DNA of 64,000 nucleotides from Amphiura filiformis (taxonomy: Eukaryota; Echinodermata; Ophiuroidea; Amphilepidida; Amphiuridae). This document shows positions 22,101 through 34,100 of the stretch, piece after piece. Made by a program: the position numbers and the translations under genes. Under the pieces are notes generated by a model. The model was not told where the DNA came from, did no database searches, and saw nothing but the letters and a program-made list of their open reading frames with translations. Position 1 is the first letter of the stretch, and every line of letters starts with the position of its first letter. Where the stretch lies: the NCBI RefSeq assembly GCF_039555335.1, contig NC_092628.1, positions 96,359,782-96,423,781 on the forward strand, given 5' to 3'.

Positions 22101-25100
22101 CATAATACAATGAAAAACAATGAAATAGATTTACAGATCCTAATAAAACAAAGTCAAACATCAGAATAACTTTTTTCTAGATGCCTATTTTCAATTCTCA
22201 TAATTTTCCTCATAATACAATGAAAAACAAAAGAAATAGGTTTTCAACCCCAAATAAAACAAAGTCAAACATAAGAATAACTTTTTTTTAGATGCCTATT
22301 TTCAATTCTCATAATTTTCCTCATAATATAATGAAAAACAAAAGAAATAGATTTTCAAACCCTAATAAAACAAAGTCAAACATAAGAATAATTTTAGTAA
22401 TATTTAGTATGAGGTTTTCAGGCCTCACTCACATTCACGCTCTCTATTGAATTCCTTAAAATGTTATGGTTTTAAAATCTATTTCTTTTGTTTTTCATTT
22501 GACGCTAAGAGGCCGTGACAATTTAATTACTTATAATTTTATATATTTAATTTCAGCTATAGATGCATTCGGCAAAGTGCCTGCTGGTGTTATGGCTGGA
22601 AATTTCGAATGGTTGGGCGACTATGACGAATGTACGTCTCTTCAAGGCTTCCATTACTGCTCCGTCAACTTCGGAATCAATTCGTCTGCTATTCCGAGTC
22701 CCGCACCTCTACCGGTAATCCTAACAAGAAAATGGGAGGGGTATATACCATGGCCCTCTTGGGCGGTGCAATTATTTTGTGTCGGGGTTGCCGACCCGTT
22801 TTATTCTGTATAATAATGCCCAAAGAGAGCTGAACAAACTACAGCAGGTCTAAGACAATGGGCTGTGACCTTTATCTGCTTTTACACTTTAGTCATTTTA
22901 AAGGCAATCTTTTTGGGTTTTTCCTGTCTAATTTTGACACGTTTTCTTTAAAAAGTTAAAAAACCACCAAACGAAACATTAAATTATTGCCATTTCGACC
23001 GCGTCCAATTCTCCGGTCACCATCATGTGCTAAACTGTGCTATATACGTACAACATAGAGCTCTATATTACCTCTGTATACGATAAATTACTAAATAAAT
23101 TAATACTAGACTTAGCTGTGGTCTAAGGCCACGAACACAGCCGTGTTGTGGCCCTTTAATGACCTTTGACCCCAAAATCTATGAAAACCCCACAGTCATT
23201 GGCTTATGTCAATGCATGTGTGCACAAAGTATCACTCTGCCATGTTATTTTTGATAGCAGGAATATTTTGAATGTTTTTTTGTCTTGGACCGGAAGTGAC
23301 CCCTTAATTAATGACCTTTGACCCAAAATAAAAAAATACCACGTGTAAACTGGGTAACATCAATTCATGTGTGAATATACCGTCACTGTGCTATGTTTTT
23401 CTTAGCTGATAACATTTTTTGAAGGTATATTGTTTTATACCGGAAGTGACCCCTTAATGACCTTTGACCTCAAATCTGTGTATGATTTATAGACACTGTG
23501 TAATAGCAATGCATGTGCGCAAGTTGCATCACCGTCCTACGTAATTTGTGGGAGAAGTAGCATTTTGAAGCTATTTCGTTTTATACCGGAAGTGACCCCT
23601 TAATGACCTTTGACCCCAAATAAAAAATACCACATATACATTAGGTTAAGATAATTCATGTATGCACATACCATCACTCTCCTATGTTTTTCTTAGCTAA
23701 TAAATTTTTTCGAAGGAATTGGGTTTTTTACCGGAAGTGACCCCTTAATGACCTTTGACCTCAAATCTGTGTATGATTTATAGACACTGGGTAACAACAC
23801 AGCATGTGTGTAAGTGGCGTTACTGTCCTGCAAAATTTGTGGGAGAAGTAGCATTTTGAGTTGAAATCATGTTTTTGACCTTTGTGACCCCTGCGTGACC
23901 CCACGAGTTTCATGTGACATCTAGGGGCATGGTCAGTGATGGTTGTGACCAAGTTAGGTCAAAATCGGTGTAAGCATGTCAATGCTAGAGCAAATGTAAT
24001 GGTCGACAGAAGAAGAAAGAAAGAAACTAGACTTAGCTGTGGTCTAACCCACGAACACAGCCGTGTTGTGACCCCTAATGACCTTTGACCCAAAATATAT
24101 GAAAACGCACATAGACATTGGATAATGTCAATGCATGGGTGCACGTGGCACCACTTTGCTATGTTACTTGTGGCAGAAGGGGCATTTTGAAGGTTTTTCG
24201 TCTCAGACCGGAAGTGACCCCTTAATGACAGTTGACCCCAAATAAAAAATACCACATATGAATTGGGTAACCACAATTCATGTGTGAACATACCGTTACT
24301 GTCCTATGTTTTTCTTATCAAATAAACAATTTTGAAGGTTTTTCGTTTTATACCGGAAGTGACCCCTTAATGACCTTTGACCTCAAACAAAAAATACCAC
24401 ATATACATAAGGTAAACATAATTCATGTGTGCACATACCGTCACTCTCCTATGTTTTTCTTAGCTTATAAAATTTTTTTTGAAGGAATTTGGTTTTATAC
24501 CGGAAGTGACCCCTAATGACCTTTGACCTCAAATCTGTGTATGATTCATAGACACTGGGTAATAGCAATGCATATGTGCAAGTTGCGTCACCGTCCTATG
24601 TAATTTGTGGGAGAAGTAGCATTTTGAAGCTATTTCGTTTTATACCGGAAGTGACCCCTTAATGACCTTTGACCTCAAATAAAAAATACCACATATACAT
24701 TAGGTTGATATAATTTATGTGTGCACATACCGTCACTCTCCTATGTTTTTCTTAGCTAATAAAAATTTTTGAAGGAAATTGGTTTTATACCGGAAGTGAC
24801 CCCTTAATGACCTTTGACCTCAAATCTGTGTACGATTTATAGACACTGGGTAATAACAATGCATGTGTGCAAGTGGCGTTACTGTCCTACGAAATTTGTG
24901 GGAGAAGTAGCATTTTGAGTTGAAATCACGTTTTTGACCCCTGTGACCTCTACGTGACCTTTGACCCCACGAAATTCATGTGACATGTAGGGGCCTGGTC
25001 AGTGATGATAGTGACCAAGTTAGGTCAAAATCGATGAATGTATGTAAATGCTAGAGCAAATGTAATGGTCGGCAGAAGAAGAAGAAAGAAAGAAAGAAAG

Positions 25101-28100
25101 ACTAGAGCAACTGTGCCCTTTGCAAGGGCACGAGGTAAGTTAGGCTGATGATTGTGACGATCTGATGAAGCAGCAATACTGTGCTGGATAAGATAAGGAT
25201 CATTGCATTTAAATTTCAGCTCAATTGAAGCATTTTGAAAATTTGACCTTTGACCCCTTTAATGCCCCCTAATAACCTTAAATGAATCTTAAAATGTTTT
25301 TAAAATGTTCAGAACATCATAAGGATCATTGCATATAAATTTCAGCTCAATTGGAGCATTTTGAAAAACTTGACCTTTGACCCCTTTATGACCCCTTAAT
25401 GACCTTAATTGGATTTTAAAATATTTTTAAATGTTTAGAATGTCATAAGGATCATTGCATTTAAATTTCAGCTCAAGTGGAGCATTTTGAAAAACTTGAC
25501 CTTTGACCCCTTTATGGCCCCTAAATGACCTTAAATGGATATCAAAATATTTTTGACATGTTTAGAAAGTCATAAGCATCATTGTATTAAAATGTCAGCT
25601 CAATTGGAGCATTTTTCAGTTAAATGACCTTTTTTTTTTTTTTTTTCTCCTGGATGACCTTCGACGTTGAAAAACCCCATAACTTTTGTAGCCATCTACC
25701 CAATACTGCTTGTGACTGAGTTTGGTCGAAATCCGATCAAGGATGTGGCAGAAGAAGCAAATTGTGAGAAGAAAGAAGAAGAAAGAAAGAAACTAGAGTC
25801 AACAGACGCTGAATACAAGCCGCAATTTGACCCCTATAACTTGACCCCTGGGTTACGGATGGGGTCAACTGCTCTTGCATTGTGCTTAGGATGTCATAAG
25901 AAATATTCCTGGTGAATTTCAGCTTAATCGGAACTTATACATGGATTTTGATTTTTGAAAATTTTGATTGACCTTTTGACCCCTTAATGACCTTTGACCT
26001 CAATGAAAAAAAACCTTATGTACACCGACAAAATGCATTGTTCCAATTTTAATTAAAAAATTCTACTTTGTGTAGTTGTTGAGATAAAAATTCTTTAAGT
26101 TATTTAGCTAAAAACTGGAAGTGACCCCTTAATGACCTTTGACCCCCAAAATAAAAATACCATACATACATCAGGTAACACTGATTCATGTATGATGGTT
26201 ATATTACTCTGGTCTGTCTACATTTTGAGACAAAAATTTTTTGAACATTTTTGATAATTTTGGTTTTTGACCGGAAGTAACCCCTTAATGACCTTTGACC
26301 CCGAAACTGTAGGCATCCTAAAGACCCTGGCTAGTAGCAATGCATGTGTGCTAATGGCGACTCTCTGCTATGTAATTTGTAAAGACAGTGAATTTTTGAA
26401 TATTTTTTATACTTTGACCGGAAATGACCCCTTAATGACCTTTTGACCCCTTATCTGAGCACACCCTATAGACACCGACTAAAGTCGAGTCACATGATAT
26501 AACCATGTCCTCATCGCATGAAATTTGTGGAAGGAGTAGCATTTTTTGTGAAATCACATTTTTGACCATTATAGCTAGGTCAAAGGTCACAGCGAGGTCA
26601 AAGTCAAATGGAAGGTTTGGCCTAGCCCAATGGTCATTTGGGTCAACTTTGGTTGAAATCTGTCAATCCCTTGCGGAGCTACATGCAGTTGATTGCGGTT
26701 GCCAGAGGAAAGAAGAAAGAAAGAAGAAGTGAGAAGAGACAGAACAAGCCGACATTCGTCGTCGGCTTGTAACTAGAGCAACTGTGCCCTTTGCAAGGGC
26801 ACGAGGTAAGTTAGGCGGATGATTGTGACGATTTGATCAAGCAATACTGTGCTGGGTGCTGGATAGTATTAATTTTAATAAGACTGTTTCATGAATTGCC
26901 GTTTAAATGTACATTCATCGTGGAAAGCTGGCATTTTGAAAACTTGACCTTTGACCTCTGTATAACCCCTAATGACCAGAAATGAATTTTGAAATATTTA
27001 AAACATGTAAAAAATGTCATAAGGATCATTGCATTTAAATTTCAGCTCAATTGAAGCATTTTGAAAATTTGACCTTTGACCCCTTTGTTGCCCCTTAATG
27101 ATCTTAAATGAATTTTTAAATATTTTTAACATGTTAAGAATGTCATAAGGATCCTTGCATTTAAATTCCAGCTCAATTGGAGCATTTTCAAAAACTTGAC
27201 CTTTGACCCCTTTATGACCCTTAATGACATTTAATGAATATTAAAATATTTTAAGCATGTTTAGAATGTCATAAGGATCATTGCATATAAATTTCAGCTC
27301 AATTGGAGTATTTTCGGTTAACATGACCTTTTTTGACCCCTGTGACCCCTTGGATGACCTCCGACGTTAAACAACCCATAACTGTTGTAGCCAGCTACAC
27401 AATACTGCTTGTGACTGAGTTTGGTCGAAATCCGATCAAGGATGTGGAAGTAGTAGCAAATTGTGAGAAGAAAGAAAGAAAGAAAGAAGAAAGAAGAAAG
27501 AAATGGCAAGAAAGAAATAAGTTAGGCTGCCCGCCTAACTTAAGAAACGCAAAGAAAGAAATAAGTTAGGCTGCCCGCCTAACTTAATGATTGTGACGAT
27601 CTGATGAAGCAGCAATACTGTGCTGGATAAGATAAGGATCATTGCATTTAAATTTCAGACCAATTGGAGCATTTTGACAACTTGACATTTAACCCCTTTA
27701 TTGGCCCCTAATGACCTTAAATGAATCTTAAAATATTTTTAGAATGTTCAGAACATCATAAGGATCATTGCATATATAAATTTCAGCTCAATTGGAGCAT
27801 TTTGAAAAACTTGACCGTTGACCCCTTTATGACCCCTTAATGCCCTTAATTGAATTTTAAAATATTTTTTTAATATTTAGAATGTCATAAGGATCATTGC
27901 ATTCAAATTTCAGCTCAATTGGAGCATTTTGAAAAACTTGACCTTTGACCCCTTTATGGCCCCTTAATGACCTTAAATGAAATTTAAAATATTTTTAAAA
28001 TGTTAAGAATGTCATAAGGATCATTGCATTTAACTTTCAGCTCTATTGCAGCATTTTGAAAAACTTAACCTTTGACCCCTTTATGACCCCTTAATGACCT

Positions 28101-31100
28101 TAAATAATTTTTAAAATATTTTAAACATGTTTAGAATGTCATAAGGATCATTGCATTTCAATTTCAGCTCAATCAGAGCATTTTTGGTTAACATGACCTT
28201 TTTTGACCCCTGTGACCCCTTGGATGACCTCTGACGTTAAACAACCCATAACTTTTGTAGCCAGCTACCCAATACTGCTTGTCACTGAGTTTGGTCGAAA
28301 TCCGATCAAGGATGTGGAAGTAGTAGCAAATTGTGAGAAAGAAAGAAGAAAGAAAGCAACTGTGCCCTTTGCAAGGGCACGAGGTAAGTTAGGCGGATGA
28401 CTGTGACCTCTGTATGACCCCCTTAATGACCTTAAAAGAATTTAAAAATATTTAAAACATGTTAAGAATGTCATAAGGATCATTGCATTTAAATTTCAGC
28501 GCAATTGAAGCATTTGACCTTTGACCCCGTTATGACCCCTTAATGACCTTGAATAAATCTTACAATGTTTTTAAAATGTATAGAATGTCATAAGAATCAT
28601 TGCATATAAATATCAGCTCAATTGAAGCATTTTGAAAAACTTGACCTTTGACCCCTTTATGACCCCTTAATGATCTTAAATGAATTTTAAAATATTTTTT
28701 TATCTTGGGAATGTCATAAGGATCATTGCATTTAAATTTCAGCTCAATTGGAGCATTTTGACAAACTTGACCTTTGACCCCTTTATGGCCCCTTAATGAC
28801 CTTAAATAAATTTTAAAATGTTTTAAACATGGTTAGAATGTCATAAGGATCATTGCATTTAAATTTCAGCTAAATCGGAGCATTTTCGGTTAAAATGACC
28901 TTTTTTGACCCCTGTGACCCCTGGATGACCTCTGACGTTAAACAAATCCATAACTTTTGTAGTCAGCTACCCAATACTGCTTGTGACTGAGTTTGGTCTA
29001 AATCCGATCAAGGATGTGCAAGAAGTAGCAAATTGTGAGAAAGAAGAAGAAGAAGAAGAGGAAAGAAAGAAATGGCAACTAGAGCAACTGTGCCCTTGGC
29101 AAGGGCACGAGGTAAGTTAGGCGGATGACTGTGACGATCTGATCCAGCAGCCAATGTGCTGGATTGTATTAATTTTAATAAGACTGTTTCGTTAATTGCC
29201 GTTTTAATATACCTTGATCGTGGAAAGCTGGCATTTTGAAAACTTTTAAAATATTTAAAACATGTTAAGAATGTCATAAGAATCATTGCATTTAAATTTC
29301 AGCTCAATTAGAGCAATTTGAAACACTTGACCTTTGACTCCTTTATGACCCCTTAATGACCTTAAATGAATTTTAAAATATTTTCAAAATTTTTAAAATG
29401 TCATAAGGATCATTGCATTTGAATTTCAGTTCAATTGGAACATTTTGGAAACTTGACCTATGACCCCTTTATGACCCCTTAATGACCTTAAATGAATCTT
29501 ACAATGTTTTTAAAATGTTTAGAATGTCATAAGGATCATTGTATACAAATTTCAGCTCAATCAGAGCATTTAAAAAATTGACCTTTGACCCCTTTATGAC
29601 CTTAAATGAATTTTAAAATATTTGTCAAATGTTTAGAATGTCATAAGGATCATTGCATTTAAATTTCAGCTCAATTGGACCATTTTGAAAAATTTGACCT
29701 TTGACCCCTTTATGACCCCTTAATGACCTTAAATAAATTTTAAAATGTTTTAAACATGTTTAGAATGTCATAAGGATCATTGCATTTAAATTTCAGCCCA
29801 ATCGCAGCATTTTCGGTTAAAATGACCTTTTGTGACCCCTGTGACCCCTGAATGACCTCTGACATTAAACAAATCCATAAGTTTTGTAGCCAGCTACCCA
29901 ATACTGCTTGTGACTGAGTTTGGTCGAAATCCGATCAAGGATGTGGAAGAAGTAGCAAATTGTGAGAAAGAAAGAAGAAAGAAGAAAGAAATGGCAAGAA
30001 AGAAATAAGTTAGGCTGCACGCCTAACTTAAGAAAGAAATAAGTTAGGCTGCCCGCCTAACTTAAAGAAAGAAGATCCTGTAAGAAAAAAGACACAGCCG
30101 TGACTAACGTCAACGGCTGTGTAAAGAAGAAAGAAGAAGATCCTGTTTAGTAAAAATACTAATTAGCTGTGGTCTAACCCACGAACACAGCCGTGTTTTG
30201 ACCTCTAATGACCTTTGACCCCAAAATATATGAAAACGCCCATAGACATTGGCTAATGTCAATGCATGGGTGCACGTGGCACCACTTTGCTTAGACTATG
30301 CCATAGACGAATTTTATTTAAAATATGTATGAACCCATTTCGTTGAACTCAAAATTATACTGATGTTTATTAAAATTAAAGTATTCAATAGTAAAATGGT
30401 CATAAAGAGTTAAAAATATCAGATGATTAGTGACAATAAAAGTAATTGAATGCAACATTATCTTGCATAATTATAATGGCTCACTTTAATACTGAACAAT
30501 TCTGATTTTGGAATCTACCAGTTTATTGATAGCGAACCCCGAAAATCCGTCTATGGACTTTGAATTTTAAGCAGAACTTTACCCTCTGGACTTTGCTCTC
30601 TAAAAACACACTGTCAAGCATACTTGTTTATCAGTCCATTAACCACAAGTACTAAGCATGCAGCTGCATGCTATAGTACAAGACGCGCTTGATGTTTGAT
30701 GAGAGATTAACTTTCGCGTCAACACAAAAGCGCCGCAAGTACCACAGATACTATGTGTACGATGTAGTTAATTGTAATGACGCGGGCCCGGCAGATTTAA
30801 ACCATAGCGAGATATGGGCGACCAATCACAAGGCAGATCCATAAAGATGCATTACATCATGCCCAATTTTAGTTAGGCCAGAAATTGGCCTAACTCTCCA
30901 TAGAGTCCCGTGTTAAAAATCTTAACCGCAAGGCAAAGTCAGTAGTCCACTTGGGAAGCTAACAAACAGAGGGAGTGCGGTGACTGAAAAGATCAGATAC
31001 AGATGTGAAAATCTATCAGTTGCACACAAATGACAAATCAATATAAATCAGAGTTTTATGTTTAAACGTAATAGCCAGAGTATGCAAAATGGGCAAGTGG

Positions 31101-34100
31101 ACTACGGAGAAGTCTACACTTTGCTATGTTACTTGTGGCAGAAGGGGCATTTTGAAGGTTTTTCGTCTCAGACCGGAAGTGACCCCTTAATGACATTTGA
31201 CCCCAAATAAAAAAAAATACCACATATGAATTGGGTAACCACAATTCATGTGTGAACATACCGTTACTGTCCTAGGTTTTTCTTAGCAAATAAAAAATGT
31301 TGAAGGTTTTTCGTTTTATACCGGAAGTGACCCCTTAATGACCTTTGACCTCAAACAAAAAATACCATATATACATAAGGTAAACATAATTCATGTGTGC
31401 ACATACCGTCACTCTCCTATGTTTTTCTTAGCTTTCTGGCGCAGTGTAGTTCATTGAATCAAATGTTGTTATCCATACTGCAGTTACTGTCCGTTTTCCT
31501 ATACACAATACACATTGTCATTGGACTCAAAAACAAGCATGGGAGACAACACAATTTTGTGGTGGTCATGTTCTATACCAACCGAGAGATCATTTGGTTT
31601 ATTTATATATAAAGAATCCTCTATGGGATTTCTTAAGTATCTCATACCAAAGAAAAATGCCTCGACACCAGACATGACCATAATCTGCGCGTATTTGAAG
31701 GCACATTATTTCTTATGACGTTATTAATTTAACAACTTCTAGATTCCGTGGGAAAGTGACCCTTGACCCGGACAAGACCATAATCCGCAGCCATTTCAGG
31801 GCACATATTATTCCCTATGGTAAATGCCCCAAAGCCAAACATGACCATAATTTGCACTAATTAAGGGCACAAGTTACCATTGTTCACCATAAATATTCGC
31901 CAATTGGCACACTTCTAGATTCCATGGGAAAGTGACCCTTGACCCTTGACCCGGACAAGACCATAATCCGCAGCCATTTCAGGGCACATATTATTCCCTA
32001 TGGTAAATGCCCCAAAGCCAAACATGACCATAATTTGCACTAATTAAGGGCACAAGTTACCAAAGCCTCAAAGTGTATTTTATAACACCCAATTCCAACT
32101 TTACGCAGATTTCAAATAATGATCATGTCATTTGCCATGATTTGTCATAAATGCATATAATTAATGCATAATATCATTGAAAGCCGAAAAATAACTGCAC
32201 ATATGCGTCTTCTTTTATAGACATGAAAAGTTTTGCTTCACTTATTTCCCGTACTTATTTCCCATCTTTGGCACAGTTAATTGCAAGTATTTACCACCCT
32301 GCCTAGGAAACTGGTGACATACAGTCACATACTTGGCTTGTGTCTTTAACGTCAACAACCATTTTTGGTTGTTTTGGTTTTTATTTTTAATTTTTAATTT
32401 TTTTTTTTTTTTTTTTTTTTGATTATGTGGTAAAGTGTTTCTTTAATTCTTCTACTTTTTGATTTTATGATAAAGTGCCTCCTTGATGCCGACAGAAACA
32501 TTCTTTTTGTGGAATTATTTAGCATACAAATTCTCAGACTTCAGAATTTGCTATGAATTCAACGTCATATCAGTCACACTTATTTTGAATTTGTTGACTC
32601 TTGTTATCTTATTTCTATACAGCTAGTTCTCTATTTACATTGTGAACCATTTTTCTCCAGTGTTTTGCGCTTGGAGCCATTCATAGTTTAACACGACCGC
32701 TATATGCAGTGTTTAGGACTTAAACTTGAATTCAAAATTATAATAACTTGCTGACTTGCGAGTTATTATCTTATCCGTGTCCCCACTTATTATGATAAAC
32801 ATGTTTTATTAAACATGTTAAGGCATTAACTTAATTTCCATTAAGCCTGCATGTCTTGTTAATATTTGCTTCAATTCTTATATTGTTATGCATGACTTCG
32901 AATTTAACTCATTTTGTGAATATTTGACATTTCTTAAGGTATTTTTGTTTCAAATGATTAACTTTGAAATGTTTAACGCTCTGATAAAACATTTAATGCT
33001 TGTGTAAATTTAAGCCGCATAATTTAGCATTAAACATGTTTTCACAGTTACGTAAAACTTATGACCAATTGATTATTCTTACTAATTTAATGCTTGTGTA
33101 AATTTAAGCCGCATAATTAGCATTAAACATGTTTTGACAGTTATGTAAAACTTATGACCAATTGATTATTCTTACTAATTTTCCGCTAAAACATGTTAAC
33201 TTATACATGACTCACTGTTACTTTACTTGCACTTAATATATGTACATTTATTGGGTGTGGAGGGTGGGTTTTTCAATAGAAGTTGATCTCTCGATGATAA
33301 AACATGATATGAGTCAAAAACCCATTTGCATTTGACCAGCTACAATTATGCCAAGTGATTGGTTGCATCATAGCAACAACAAAAACATTTAACAAAACCA
33401 TTATGATTGCATTATAACCATGCACCTGTTTTAACATGGGTGAACACATATCTGAAATCACTGATGTGCTTAACTCCAAGTGGATCAACGGCTTAACCCA
33501 TATTATACACAAGGGGGAAAAAACTCCCATCTTTACACCTGGCCAAAAATTTCTCCCCATTGACAATTTAGTTTTAATTCGACTTCGCTTAATTAAAAGC
33601 CAGTGCTCTCACCATTGACGCGTGACCCTACAAATGATGTATGTTGGGAGAATGGACACTTGCCTAGTTAACATCACTGTGTGAAAAATAACCAGCCAAT
33701 ATTTTATTTATTCTCCAAAACTTCTAGCAAATATATTTCTCTAACATGACCTAAAATTACAGCTAGGTTAGATGTTCAGAAATGGTCGTACTTTTGTAAA
33801 ATATGAGTGAGGGCAAGGCATAGCTAGCCAACTCCCCGTGTTATTTGAATGGAGATTTGACCGAAAATATTGGTATCGGACCGCTCACTTCTGAAGGATG
33901 CCACAAAAAACCGGTAAAAGCTACATTTAAATTATTCTAAATAGGTTCTAGAAAATAAAGTTTTGTAACATGTCCTAAATTTTTAGCTAATTTAGGTGTT
34001 TGGAGAGGGTCGTACTTTTGTGTTTTAGGAAGGACATGTAAACGACAGATAACACCAAAAATATGAAGAAATTATTTCTAAACCGTGTTAAGTCAAAAAT

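Larger units (their letters stand above)
16144..22556. other. 6.4-kb intron of the nrf-6-like gene
   Basis: It contains a direct-repeat-flanked MITE, two mariner-type elements, palindromes and the AT-rich satellite, all listed separately. A G run lies at about 16331-16349. From 18760 to 20560 nothing was recognised. Confidence 0.5.

Noticed and set aside
22715..22813. Extension of the nrf-6-like exon 2 open frame past 22714
   Set aside because: It loses similarity to the NRF domain, and stopping at the GT at 22715 gives the phase required by exon 3.
27318..28400. Repeated short open frames containing TEFGRNPIKDV
   Set aside because: They recur with the array subunits, lack conserved starts or splice sites, and end in the GAAA microsatellite.
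23105..31435. Regular repeats that might be taken for a CRISPR array
   Set aside because: Units are 128-145 bp, have no unique spacers, and the window is eukaryotic with introns.
33273..33618. Open frames on both strands around 33.3-33.6 kb
   Set aside because: No splice acceptors or donors in phase with the nrf-6-like gene and no domain resemblance.
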